Shown here one piece after another: positions 16,343-25,322 of a DNA stretch of 64,000 nt. The notes under the pieces were generated by a model. It searched no databases, was not told the origin of the DNA, and saw only the letters and a program-made list of their open reading frames with translations. Positions within the stretch are counted from its first letter, which is position 1. Every line of letters starts with the position of its first letter. The translations under genes were made by a program, and so were the position numbers. The DNA comes from Ligilactobacillus sp. WC1T17 (lineage in GTDB: Bacteria > Bacillota > Bacilli > Lactobacillales > Lactobacillaceae): NCBI GenBank assembly GCA_900110005.1, contig FOCC01000005.1:62001-126000 (forward strand). The letters are read 5' to 3'.

Positions 16343-19300
16343 TATTTACCCTCCTGTTCAGCTTTTATTTTTTCCAGGATGTCTTTGGCACCCAAGGTTG
16401 GAATGATGAAATAGTTATTTTCAGGCAGCATCGCATCAAATTGCATAATGGCTGGATATGGTGAATAAGTCAAGCCATTATTTTGCGAATCTTTATAAGG
16501 GAATAAGTCAATGCGCCCGGCATAGATCATATCGCAGGCTTTTTCAATCAATAAGCGGCTGTGTTCCAGCAGCAAGTCAATTTCTTCAGCCGTCAGCAAT
16601 TTATGTTCTTTATTAGTATAACTGCCGTCTTTTTTGAGGTATATCGGATACATATTCGAATAACCGTTATCTAAATCTGCATCCAACTGTGATAACAACG
16701 CCTCATCATTGACCAATAAACCTTTGTATTTATTATCTTTAAACCGCGCTTTTTCTAAGCCGTCTTTTCGCACATTTTCTGCTTTAAGCGGTTTATCCGT
16801 AAATTCCAGGTAGCAGGCACCGGCAATTTTAGCCTTTTTATCCAGCAACTGCTCTTTGTCTTGCTTTAAGCAGGCCAGATAAGCCATCAGCTGTAGGGCC
16901 AACCCGTAGTATGCTTGGACATAATTGAAATCTTTGGGACTAGACTTATAATCGACAATGCCTAGATATGAGCCCTGGGATGTGTCGATTTGATCGATGC
17001 GGTCAATTCTTCCACGTACCCGTACCCGATTACCTAATTCTGTCACCCAATCTAACCCTTTTAGCCCTTGCGTCTGGCCGATTTGGCCAAAGAAGGTTTC
17101 TGTTCTAATGGTCTTTAACTGGCTATAGCTGCGCTGGTCTTTAATCACCTGCAGGGTATTTTTAACCCGCCGGTTAAGCCGACTAGCGATAAATTTCATC
17201 TTATTTGAGCTCTTTAAAATCGCATATTGCGGTTTCTCAGCTACGCCAAGCGCAACATCAGCAATCAAATCATCAAAATTTTCCTTGGAAATATCTTTTA
17301 AGCTGATTTTTTGAGCGATTAACTGCTTAAAGACCTGATCGGCGATATCGTGGAAATAACTGCCCTTGTCGGCGGGATTGATAGCAAAAACATCTCTTTC
17401 TTTTAAGCGCAGGCCATACCGCAAAAAGTATTCATAAGGATTTTGATAAAATGTCTCCAATTTTGAAATCGATGTATTTAATTCTTCACCATATAAAGCC
17501 TTGGCATTTTCTTTGGTTAATTGTACCGGAATATTTTGATATTTTAACCCTGCTAAAGCCCGTTTAGTCTTGGTTGGTGCTATAGCTGCCAAAATTTGAT
17601 AACCATTTCGCCATACTTCCGGCAAAGCATTGGAATCATCGAGACTTTTCCTTTGGGCTGCTACCAAAGCTGGCAAGGCTAAGTCAACGGTGACTTGCAA
17701 GTCTTTAGGCGTCAATTTTTGTTCAACTAAATTAAAATGCTGCTTAATCCGCTCCACATAAGGTGATAGCTGCAAAGTCCCATCGTCTGAACTCTGTGGA
17801 TAAGTGAAGATTAATTTTGCGGTTGGAGCTAAGAAAGCCAAATAATTTAAATAAGGCTCAAAGGCTAAAATGTGGCCTGTATTGGCCTGAGACAATAATA
17901 ATTCGCCTTTGCCATCCATTAATTCGCGGTCTCTATCCGTCAACAAAGTCGTATTTTGGATGCGGTCGGGCATTACCATATCTGTAGCTCCCAGCATAAA
18001 GACGACTTTTTTATCGCGCGACTGCACCATACCCGTTTCTGAAACAGCCACGCCATCGATTGCGGTCGGCACACGGCGGTAAGTTGCCTTAGCAAAACCA
18101 GCATCCAATAATTTGATAAATTCTTGCGCTTTAAAGGTTTCTTCACCCAGATTTTCCACAAACTCATCCAGCATCTGGCAAAAAAGATTCCACACTTCTG
18201 CCGGTCTTTGGGAGGCCTGCAGATCACCTTCTTCTAGTGCCTGTCTTTGCCACTTTTCCAACTGCTCACATAGGCCGATTTTAACTAAAAATTCAACTAA
18301 AATTTGGCTGGCTTGCCGCCCATTAGCCGCTTTTTTCATTTTTTCAAAAAAGGGCGGCAGACTATCACTGATTAACCGGCGAATCACGTTAATTTCTTGG
18401 GTTAATTGCTGTTCTTTTGAGGTTTGCGTTCCTAAATCAAAATCACCAAATCGGTAGTAAACCCAGTCTTCTTTAGTCCAGGCCTTTTTACCTTCATAAC
18501 CGTTGCGCAAAATAATATTCTCCGTTTTATCTAATAACGAGCGGAAACGGGCAGCCGAAATAAAGTTATTTTCTTGATCACGGGGCAAGAAAAGCTCGGT
18601 TTTAAGCAGGCGCATCAAATCTTGATAGCGGAAATTACGCCGGTCAATTTCAAATAAAGCATCTAAAAATTCCACCAAAGGATGGTCTGAAACCTTTTTT
18701 TCAAGGTCAATAAAAATAGGAATCTGCGCCTTTTTAAAGATGGGCTTAAGCATATTGCGATAAGCACCTAAGTGTCTGGTAAGTAACAAAAAGTCATTAT
18801 AACGATAACCTTTTTCCTTAACCATTTGCCTAATCTTGCTGGCAATCAACGTCAATTCTTCTTGTCTGGTATGCAACTGATATAATTCGATTCCGTCAGC
18901 AACCAATTTTTCCGGCGCCAAGTCCGCTAAACTTCGCTCTGATTCAATCCAAAAGCTTTCCAAATGTTTGAGGTCTTCATTAGTCCGGTCAGCTTTGGCA
19001 TAACTATCAACTAAGATTTTAACCTGCTTTTGCTTAGCCATCTGGCACAGATTGTAATAAACATTGGCTGGCTGATAGAACAAATCATCCATTTGCGGCG
19101 CCTCAAAAGCTGGCCGGTCTAAAATCAAGTCAACTTTAACTTCAGCCGCCTTTTGGCATAGACTGGTGATAACATCCATTTCTTTGCGTGTAAAGGTTCT
19201 AAAACCGCTCACTAAAAAGAAGCTGTTAGTTAAATCTTTTGTGTTTAAAAAAGCTGCTAAACTAGTCAAAATATCATTTTGATCCAAATATTTTCCCTGG

Positions 19301-19845
19301 ATGTATTGGCTATATTCGCGGTAAACCAAAGCTAAATCATGCAGTTTTTCTTTGAGCAGCGCTTGTGAACTGTTAGCAGTGTCCAAATTAGCCGCCATTT
19401 GTACTAAATCATCAGGTAAAAGCGCATTTTGCGCCAATTCCTGCAGCTGCCGGGTTAATTTTTCGATGAAGCCCATTTGACTTTCCTGACCGCGATAGAC
19501 CGTCAGCTGCTCCTTATTTTCATGCAAGATATGATATAAAATCATACTGCTGCCGGCTGCCGTTAACCGTGGCTGTTGGTAAGCCTTGGTATCTTGCATA
19601 AAATACCAGGCTAAACGGGTAAAGGACAAAACTTGAAAATTACTTTGACTAAAAAGTGCTTCATCTGGTGTTAAGCGCTTCTGCAAATAGGTCAAAGCTT
19701 TAACTTCTTGTTCAAATTTAATATGGTTAGGCACTAAGTAATAAATTTTACCGTCCGGATGCGAAGCCATCCATTGTCTTAATTGTTCAAATGCAGCTGT
19801 TTGATGGTCTTTAGCAGCTGTTCCTAAAATAAAACCTAAGCTCAT
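16342..19845 (-). CDS. rexB: ATP-dependent nuclease subunit B (RexB/AddB)
   Basis: The 1167-residue partner of RexA has a helicase-like fold without a usable Walker A motif at its N-terminus, as known for streptococcal-type RexB. Its C-terminal nuclease domain has RGRIDRID and GIVDYKSS. In Bacillus AddB the end of this domain carries a cysteine cluster binding 4Fe-4S (pattern C..C.....C before QFD). Here the matching stretch, LTYSPYPAIMQFD, has no cysteine. Start is ATG 19845, with AAAAGGGGG upstream. Confidence 0.93.
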   Translation of the reverse strand: MSLGFILGTAAKDHQTAAFEQLRQWMASHPDGKIYYLVPNHIKFEQEVKALTYLQKRLTPDEALFSQSNFQVLSFTRLAWYFMQDTKAYQQPRLTAAGSSMILYHILHENKEQLTVYRGQESQMGFIEKLTRQLQELAQNALLPDDLVQMAANLDTANSSQALLKEKLHDLALVYREYSQYIQGKYLDQNDILTSLAAFLNTKDLTNSFFLVSGFRTFTRKEMDVITSLCQKAAEVKVDLILDRPAFEAPQMDDLFYQPANVYYNLCQMAKQKQVKILVDSYAKADRTNEDLKHLESFWIESERSLADLAPEKLVADGIELYQLHTRQEELTLIASKIRQMVKEKGYRYNDFLLLTRHLGAYRNMLKPIFKKAQIPIFIDLEKKVSDHPLVEFLDALFEIDRRNFRYQDLMRLLKTELFLPRDQENNFISAARFRSLLDKTENIILRNGYEGKKAWTKEDWVYYRFGDFDLGTQTSKEQQLTQEINVIRRLISDSLPPFFEKMKKAANGRQASQILVEFLVKIGLCEQLEKWQRQALEEGDLQASQRPAEVWNLFCQMLDEFVENLGEETFKAQEFIKLLDAGFAKATYRRVPTAIDGVAVSETGMVQSRDKKVVFMLGATDMVMPDRIQNTTLLTDRDRELMDGKGELLLSQANTGHILAFEPYLNYLAFLAPTAKLIFTYPQSSDDGTLQLSPYVERIKQHFNLVEQKLTPKDLQVTVDLALPALVAAQRKSLDDSNALPEVWRNGYQILAAIAPTKTKRALAGLKYQNIPVQLTKENAKALYGEELNTSISKLETFYQNPYEYFLRYGLRLKERDVFAINPADKGSYFHDIADQVFKQLIAQKISLKDISKENFDDLIADVALGVAEKPQYAILKSSNKMKFIASRLNRRVKNTLQVIKDQRSYSQLKTIRTETFFGQIGQTQGLKGLDWVTELGNRVRVRGRIDRIDQIDTSQGSYLGIVDYKSSPKDFNYVQAYYGLALQLMAYLACLKQDKEQLLDKKAKIAGACYLEFTDKPLKAENVRKDGLEKARFKDNKYKGLLVNDEALLSQLDADLDNGYSNMYPIYLKKDGSYTNKEHKLLTAEEIDLLLEHSRLLIEKACDMIYAGRIDLFPYKDSQNNGLTYSPYPAIMQFDAMLPENNYFIIPTLGAKDILEKIKAEQEGK

Positions 19846-19872
19846 CAGCTAGCCCCCTTTTAATTTAGCTTA

Positions 19873-19911
19873 ATTATAACATGGTAAAGCGACAAACTTT
19901 GCCGCTTTACC
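19873..19911 (-). promoter_or_regulatory. rexB promoter -10 and adjoining near-perfect palindrome
   Basis: TATAAT (19878-19873) precedes rexB. Immediately upstream, 19883-19911 is a near-perfect inverted repeat (arms GGTAAAGCG/CGCTTTACC plus inner CAAA/TTTG) covering the -35 zone. It could be an operator, or a second pepC terminator lacking a T run. Confidence 0.45.
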
Positions 19912-19919
19912 AACACCAC

Positions 19920-19946
19920 AAAAAAAGCCGGAAAAATTCCGGCTTA
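19920..19946 (-). terminator. pepC terminator
   Basis: GCCGGAA/TTCCGGC stem with a T run in minus orientation, ten bases after the pepC stop. Confidence 0.88.
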
Positions 19947-19955
19947 AATCATTTC

Positions 19956-21272
19956 TTATGCTAATGAATCCCATGGGGCCAACGGCTTAACAGCTTTAGC
20001 AGCAATTTCTTGTTGAGCCTTTGTCAGGTACTTCTTATCCACAATGATTTCGTAGACATAAGCATCAAACCAAGCATCAGTCATGATGAAGTAGCCTTTA
20101 TCGCCGTTTTCATCACCCCAGGAATTTTCAACTTTCCATTTTGTTGGCTTTCCTTCGACCAAATCAACTCCGGTAAAGGCCATGGCATGTGAGCAAGCAG
20201 CTTCTCTGGATTCGAGGCGCTTCTTTTTATCCAAAGCAAGGTCTAAACCAAAAAGTTCATCTTGCTTAAAGTATTCTGTGTCCAAAATACCTTCTTTACG
20301 GTCCATATCTTTCAAAACATCACAGCCAAACCAAACAGCCTTGCCGTCTTTTAGTTGTGCAATCACAGCATCTTTTAATTCTTTAGTGGCAACGGTTAAA
20401 AAGTCAACCTTAGGTCCATTGAAAATATATTCTTGACTAGGCATATTAAAGTGTCCGCCCAGCTCATGGTCAGGCGCATCAACTAAAGAAGTATAATCTT
20501 CAGCTTTGAAGTCTACGTATTTTTCCAAGAAGTCTTTAGGTGTTAAATGCCGGTCAATGTGGTAGTTATTGTCATCATCCCGATATTCAAAATCAAATTC
20601 AACCGGTGGCTGACCAAAAGCGTAAACCAGCATCCGGTAAACATCTTTCATTTGTTCTTTCTTGAATGTCCGCAATTCTTCATCTGAAGCACCGTCTTGA
20701 TGCATTTGCCGCAAAGTTACGGTATCTTTTTTGAGCTTCAAATTCAAAACATCATTTAATTCAGCGGTATGTTCACTGGTATAAGTTTCAGGCATCACAC
20801 TCTTAGGCACTAACCCATATTTTTCAATTAAAGCAGCCCCATTGGCAAATTGGCCGCCATCACTGTTGCCCCAGTCAAGGTAAAAGAGGTATTCACGATC
20901 ATCATTAGGGCGATCAGCCAATTCAATCATTTTTTCATAATAGAAATTCGTTTTTTCCAAACGATCATAGAAGGAATCATAGTTTTGCGAAAATTCAAAG
21001 TCTTTTACTTTGAGCTTATCAGCGACTTGCTGACGCAAAACATTTAATGTCGCAAATAACCAGCAGCGACCACTCTTCTTTTGGTTGGTAATCTTGCCGG
21101 TCTTTACTTCAATAGAGAAAGTCCGGTCGTGGTTTTTCTTAGCAGCATAATTTTTGCTGGCTTTAACCACGCCATTTTCTTGCACAGTGCGTGCCAATAC
21201 ATTGGCTAGCGGTGTTTGTTGGTAGGCTTCTTCAAATGAAGCTAAATCTTTTAAGGTCAAATCTTCTGACAT
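19956..21272 (-). CDS. pepC: Aminopeptidase C (bleomycin hydrolase family, C1B)
   Basis: This cytoplasmic cysteine aminopeptidase (438 residues) has the active-site Cys in KKSGRCWLFATLN (about residue 68), His in CSHAMAFTGVD (about 360) and Asn in KVENSWGDENGD (about 381). It removes N-terminal residues from peptides imported by systems such as Opp. ATG 21272 with GGAGGA eight bases upstream is the start; an in-frame TTG at 21293 is rejected. The gene is monocistronic with promoter and terminator. Confidence 0.95.
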   Translation of the reverse strand: MSEDLTLKDLASFEEAYQQTPLANVLARTVQENGVVKASKNYAAKKNHDRTFSIEVKTGKITNQKKSGRCWLFATLNVLRQQVADKLKVKDFEFSQNYDSFYDRLEKTNFYYEKMIELADRPNDDREYLFYLDWGNSDGGQFANGAALIEKYGLVPKSVMPETYTSEHTAELNDVLNLKLKKDTVTLRQMHQDGASDEELRTFKKEQMKDVYRMLVYAFGQPPVEFDFEYRDDDNNYHIDRHLTPKDFLEKYVDFKAEDYTSLVDAPDHELGGHFNMPSQEYIFNGPKVDFLTVATKELKDAVIAQLKDGKAVWFGCDVLKDMDRKEGILDTEYFKQDELFGLDLALDKKKRLESREAACSHAMAFTGVDLVEGKPTKWKVENSWGDENGDKGYFIMTDAWFDAYVYEIIVDKKYLTKAQQEIAAKAVKPLAPWDSLA

Positions 21273-21312
21273 TATTATCTTCCTCCAAATCAAATTAAAT
21301 TAAATTAACACC

Positions 21313-21341
21313 ATTTTATCATTTTTTATTAAGAAAATCAA
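21313..21341 (-). promoter_or_regulatory. pepC promoter
   Basis: TTGATT (21341-21336) and TAAAAT (21318-21313) with a 17-base spacer. Confidence 0.65.
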
Positions 21342-21344
21342 AAA

Positions 21345-21376
21345 ATAAAAAAGGCTGCTGCCGCAGCCTTTTTTTA
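21345..21376 (-). terminator. prs terminator
   Basis: AAGGCTGC/GCAGCCTT stem with T run, directly after the prs stop. Confidence 0.88.
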
Positions 21377-22330
21377 AATACTATCATTTTTATCAAATAA
21401 AATATCAACTGATTGGTTGTGATAAATCCGTGAAATAGCCTTCGCAAAGATTGGTGCCACGGAAATAACGCTCAGTTTATCAAATTGTTTAGCTTCAGGA
21501 ATCGCAATTGTATCTGTCACAACAACTTCCTTGTATTGTGAAGCCTGCAATTCTTGCACCGCATTACCGGAGAAGATAGGGTGGGTTGCACAAGCGTAAA
21601 CGTCTGTGGCTCCAGCAGCATGTAAAGCAGCTGCAGCATCAACCATCTTGCCCCCGGTATCAATCATGTCATCAAAGACAATGCACTTGTGACCCGCTAC
21701 TTCGCCAATAATTTCAGCTTGTTCTACCCGGGCTTTGTCGCGCTTATCGACAATCGCAATCGGAGCCTTCAACAATTCAGCCAGGTTGCGCGCTGCTTTA
21801 ACACCATTATGGTCCGGAGCCACAACGACAACATCATCGGCCACCCCATTTTGCTTAAAGTAGTCGGCTTGCGCATAAATTGCCTTTAAATGATCTACAG
21901 GAATATTGAAAAAGCCTTGCAATTGCCCCGCATGCAGATCTAACGTTACTACCCGGTCAGCTCCAGCTAAAGAAATAAAGTTGGCAATTAATTTAGCTGT
22001 GATTGGTTCCCGGCTGCGTGCCTTCCGGTCGGCTCTAGCATAACCGTAATATGGAATAACCGCATTGATTGAACCAGCGCTGGCTCTTCTTAATGCATCC
22101 ATCATTACCATTAATTCCATGAAATTTTCATTTACAGGGTCAGAAATTGATTGCAAAATGAAAACATCATCGCCACGAACACTTTCGTTAATGTTAATTT
22201 GAATTTCTCCATCACTAAAGTGCTTAACTGACGCATCACACAATTCAACTCCCATAGTATCAGCTACTTTGCTGGCTAATTGCGGGTTGGAGTTGAGTGA
22301 AAACAGCTTAATTCCTGCATTTTCTTGCAT
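21374..22330 (-). CDS. prs: Ribose-phosphate pyrophosphokinase
   Basis: PRPP synthetase (318 residues) makes 5-phosphoribosyl 1-diphosphate from ribose 5-phosphate and ATP for nucleotide, His and Trp synthesis. Visible motifs are YYGYARADRKARSREPI (ATP/Mg binding), VTLDLHAGQLQGFF, and the PRPP-binding loop VFDDMIDTGGKM. Length is normal. A TATAAT lies in the leader upstream and GAGGAG precedes the ATG. Confidence 0.95.
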   Translation of the reverse strand: MQENAGIKLFSLNSNPQLASKVADTMGVELCDASVKHFSDGEIQININESVRGDDVFILQSISDPVNENFMELMVMMDALRRASAGSINAVIPYYGYARADRKARSREPITAKLIANFISLAGADRVVTLDLHAGQLQGFFNIPVDHLKAIYAQADYFKQNGVADDVVVVAPDHNGVKAARNLAELLKAPIAIVDKRDKARVEQAEIIGEVAGHKCIVFDDMIDTGGKMVDAAAALHAAGATDVYACATHPIFSGNAVQELQASQYKEVVVTDTIAIPEAKQFDKLSVISVAPIFAKAISRIYHNQSVDILFDKNDSI

Positions 22331-22414
22331 TTTTTTATCGGCTCCTCTATCTTGTCCATTTCATCTACAAAGTAATTATAATCGAAAAAGCGAAGAATTG
22401 CTATCTCAAAAAAG

Positions 22415-23605
22415 TTAAATGTTAACAACCTGCTGGCGCAACATTTTTTTTAAAGCCTGCCCCAATAGCCGGCAACCCTTTTTAATCTGAGCTTCGTTGA
22501 CACCGGTAAAATTAAGCCGGAATCCATTAGCTTGATGGCTTACAACAAAAAGTTCCGATCCTTCAACAAAAGTTACTTCTGAAGCTGAAGTAAGCAAGTC
22601 TTGTGCCCGATACTCTTTAGGCAAAGTAACCCAGATAAAAAAGCCTCCTTTTGGTTTGGTAAAATGACATTCGGCTGGAAATTCCTGTTTTAAACAGGTC
22701 AGCATCAGCTGCAATCTTTGCTGGTAAAAATGATTAATCTTAGCAATATGAGCTTCTAAATCATTGTGTGTTAAATATTCATCAATGGCTTGTCCAATAA
22801 TATTAGAAGGATTGCAATCATAAGCCAGCCGTAAATCGCGCGCTAAACCGATTATTTGGGGGTCAGCTATCATCCAGCCTGTCCGTAGGGCTGGAGCTAA
22901 AATTTTGGAAAAGCTTCCTAAAAAGACCACATTGCCCTTTTGATCAAAACTTTTAATGCTAGGCAGACTCTCACCTTGGTATCTTAAGTCGCGGTAAGGA
23001 TCATCTTCTATCACTAAAAAGCCATATTCAGCAGCCATTTGCGCTAACCGTTGCCTTTTTTTAAGCGACATACAAATGCCGGTAGGATTTTGAAAGTCAG
23101 GAATGGTGTAGACTAATTTTAAAGGATAGCTTTGGCAAATAGCTTCTAATTGATCCAAATCAAGTCCGTCAGCTTGCATTTCTACTTCAAGAAAATGCGG
23201 TTTGCGACTTTGAAAGGCTTCTAAAGCGCCGATATACGTCGGAGCTTCTACAGCCATACAGTCGCCTTCATCTAGATATAAATCAGCTAATAAACTTATG
23301 GCCTGTTGCGCTCCTTGCGTTAACATGATGTTATCAGCTTGACAATTAATTCCGGCTTTTTTAGCTCTTTGAGCTAATTTTTGTCGTAAAGGCAGGTAGC
23401 CTAAGGCTGATGAATATTGGTAAAAATCAGCTAAACTTTGGCTTGTCCGTGCTTTAAAGGCTTGATCTAAAGCAGCTTTAGAAAAGAGCTCTTTGGCCGG
23501 ATAGCCGCCAGCAAAAGAAATTGCATCTTTTCTTTCTGATAAAGCAAATAAATTTTTTAAGCCTGTCATATCACGTGAAAAGCGTTGTGAAATTTGTGGT
23601 AGCAT
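22415..23605 (-). CDS. PLP-dependent aminotransferase (class I/II, 2-aminoadipate/aromatic type)
   Basis: The 396-residue fold-type I transaminase has ISFAGGYPAKELF near the N-terminus, YTIPDFQNPTG, and SFSKILAPALRTGW with the PLP-binding Lys. The pattern matches the LysN/AraT-like branch that acts on aromatic, branched or 2-aminoadipate substrates with 2-oxoglutarate. There is no N-terminal GntR domain, so it is not a MocR regulator. Exact substrate cannot be read from the sequence. It is a single gene with AGGAGA upstream. Confidence 0.85.
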   Translation of the reverse strand: MLPQISQRFSRDMTGLKNLFALSERKDAISFAGGYPAKELFSKAALDQAFKARTSQSLADFYQYSSALGYLPLRQKLAQRAKKAGINCQADNIMLTQGAQQAISLLADLYLDEGDCMAVEAPTYIGALEAFQSRKPHFLEVEMQADGLDLDQLEAICQSYPLKLVYTIPDFQNPTGICMSLKKRQRLAQMAAEYGFLVIEDDPYRDLRYQGESLPSIKSFDQKGNVVFLGSFSKILAPALRTGWMIADPQIIGLARDLRLAYDCNPSNIIGQAIDEYLTHNDLEAHIAKINHFYQQRLQLMLTCLKQEFPAECHFTKPKGGFFIWVTLPKEYRAQDLLTSASEVTFVEGSELFVVSHQANGFRLNFTGVNEAQIKKGCRLLGQALKKMLRQQVVNI

Positions 23606-23729
23606 AATTTTCTCCTAATACTTATATAATAGTGTTCTTGTAATAACCATTAATAGCATATCCTTTTTTCAGAATTAAGTAAAACTCAAGTTTTTCATTT
23701 TTAAATGAAAATAATTCATCAACCCCATC

Positions 23730-23759
23730 AAAAAAAGCCCAAGCAAGCTTGGGCTTTTG
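23730..23759 (-). terminator. Terminator of the aldehyde dehydrogenase gene
   Basis: AAGCCCAAGC/GCTTGGGCTT stem followed by T in minus orientation. Confidence 0.85.
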
Positions 23760-23761
23760 TC

Positions 23762-25156
23762 TTATTTAGATTTAGCTAAGTTCTTCAAAAAACCGGTTTC
23801 GCTTCGGTAAGCAACAGTCTTCATATTAAGCAAGTCAGTAGCGGTAATATTATGCGAAACCGCATTACCGCCATAAGTCCCGGTTCCCAAAGTCAATGAT
23901 GGTGTCAAGTTGTTATACAAACCGCCAACCCCGCCTAAAGCAGATGGTGTATTGACCAAAATACGGCAGGCTGTCATTTCTTGGGCAAATTTAACAATTA
24001 AACTTTCATCTTCGCTGTGGATAGCAGCTGTATGGCCACGGCCGCCATAATCAAGCAATTGTTGGCAGATAAAGAAGGCTTCCCGTTCATCTTTAGCCTT
24101 ATACATAGTCAAAACCGGCGATAATTTTTCAGCTGACAAAGGATAATCAGGACCGACCCCATTTAATTCAGCTACAATAATCCGCGTATTTTCAGGCACA
24201 TCAAGGCTGCATAAAAGGGCAATCTCTTTAGCGCTCTTACCGGCTAAAATGCCCCGGACTGTTTTGCGCTTTTCATCAATGAAGGAAGCGCTGAAATCAG
24301 GAATTTGTTCTTGGCTCAAGAAATAAGCCCCATGCTTTTCCAATTCCTTTTTAACATCATCATAGATAGAAGCATCGACAACAATAGAATTTTCGGAAGC
24401 ACAAATCATCCCGTTGTCAAAGGTCTTTGACATCGCGATATCATCGACGGCCTTAGTCACATTGGCACTCTTTGAAATATAGGCTGGACCATTGCCGGGA
24501 CCAACCCCTAAAGCCGGTTTGCCGGAAGAGTATGCTGCCCCGACCATACTTGGACCGCCCGTAGCCAAAATCAAGCTGACGCCTTTATCATGCATCAAAG
24601 CTGTCGTAGCAGCTAAACTAGGCTCTTCAATCCATAAAACACAATCCTTTGGTGCGCCCGCTTCCATAGCAGCTTTAGCGACAATTTGGCCGGCTAAAAC
24701 ACAGCTCTTTTGGGCTTGCGGATGAAAGCCAAAGACAATGGTATTTCTTGTCTTTAATGCAATCATAGTTTTAAAAATAACAGTTGAGGTTGGATTCGTC
24801 ACTGGTGTAACCCCCGCAATAACCCCCATCGGTTCAGCGATTGAAACCAATCCTTTAGCCTGGTCACGCTTAACAACACCGACTGTTTTGACATCTTTTA
24901 AGCTTTCCCAAATGCATTGGCTGGCAAAAATATTTTTGGTAACTTTGTCGGCTACCACCCCACGGCGGGTTTCTTTAACGGCCGCTTGGGCCAATTCTTG
25001 GGCATGTTCCTGTCCGGCTTTGGCAATTGCTTCACAAATGTGGTCAACTTGTTCTTGTGAAAAAGTCGACAAAATACTCTGGGCATGTTGCGAACGCTTA
25101 ACTAAATTTTCAACCATTACTTCGGCTTCTGTTTCTTCAGCCATCTTTATATCCAT
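23762..25156 (-). CDS. Stand-alone CoA-acylating acetaldehyde dehydrogenase (AdhE N-domain type)
   Basis: The 464-residue protein matches the aldehyde dehydrogenase half of bifunctional AdhE, with GVTPVTNPTSTVIFK, a glycine-rich LGVGPGNGPAYI and the catalytic Cys in DNGMICASENS. It should convert acetyl-CoA and NADH to acetaldehyde. The usual C-terminal iron alcohol dehydrogenase half is absent: a clean stop and a strong terminator follow, and the downstream gene is unrelated. Length also equals PduP/EutE enzymes, but no microcompartment genes are near. Starts at 25156 or 25144 are both possible; neither has a strong Shine-Dalgarno. Confidence 0.85.
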   Translation of the reverse strand: MDIKMAEETEAEVMVENLVKRSQHAQSILSTFSQEQVDHICEAIAKAGQEHAQELAQAAVKETRRGVVADKVTKNIFASQCIWESLKDVKTVGVVKRDQAKGLVSIAEPMGVIAGVTPVTNPTSTVIFKTMIALKTRNTIVFGFHPQAQKSCVLAGQIVAKAAMEAGAPKDCVLWIEEPSLAATTALMHDKGVSLILATGGPSMVGAAYSSGKPALGVGPGNGPAYISKSANVTKAVDDIAMSKTFDNGMICASENSIVVDASIYDDVKKELEKHGAYFLSQEQIPDFSASFIDEKRKTVRGILAGKSAKEIALLCSLDVPENTRIIVAELNGVGPDYPLSAEKLSPVLTMYKAKDEREAFFICQQLLDYGGRGHTAAIHSEDESLIVKFAQEMTACRILVNTPSALGGVGGLYNNLTPSLTLGTGTYGGNAVSHNITATDLLNMKTVAYRSETGFLKNLAKSK

Positions 25157-25293
25157 CTCTTTCTATATAAGTCTTTAGTTAATCTTCAATTACAGATTTA
25201 GTATAGTCCTTTTTATGCCAGGATTAAATATTTAAATTAAAAAAATCGCCCTGTAACCGCTTTTTTTGTGAAAAAGTGAGCTTTTCTGGAATT

Positions 25294-25322
25294 AAAAAAG
25301 CTGCCTTAAGGGCAGCTTTTAA
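25294..25322 (-). terminator. Terminator overlapping the stop of the sensor-like gene
   Basis: AAAGCTGCC/GGCAGCTTT stem with T run in minus orientation. Confidence 0.8.

Noticed and set aside
14525-18457. Several plus-strand ORFs inside rexA and rexB
   Set aside because: They are antisense shadows of conserved helicase/nuclease genes.
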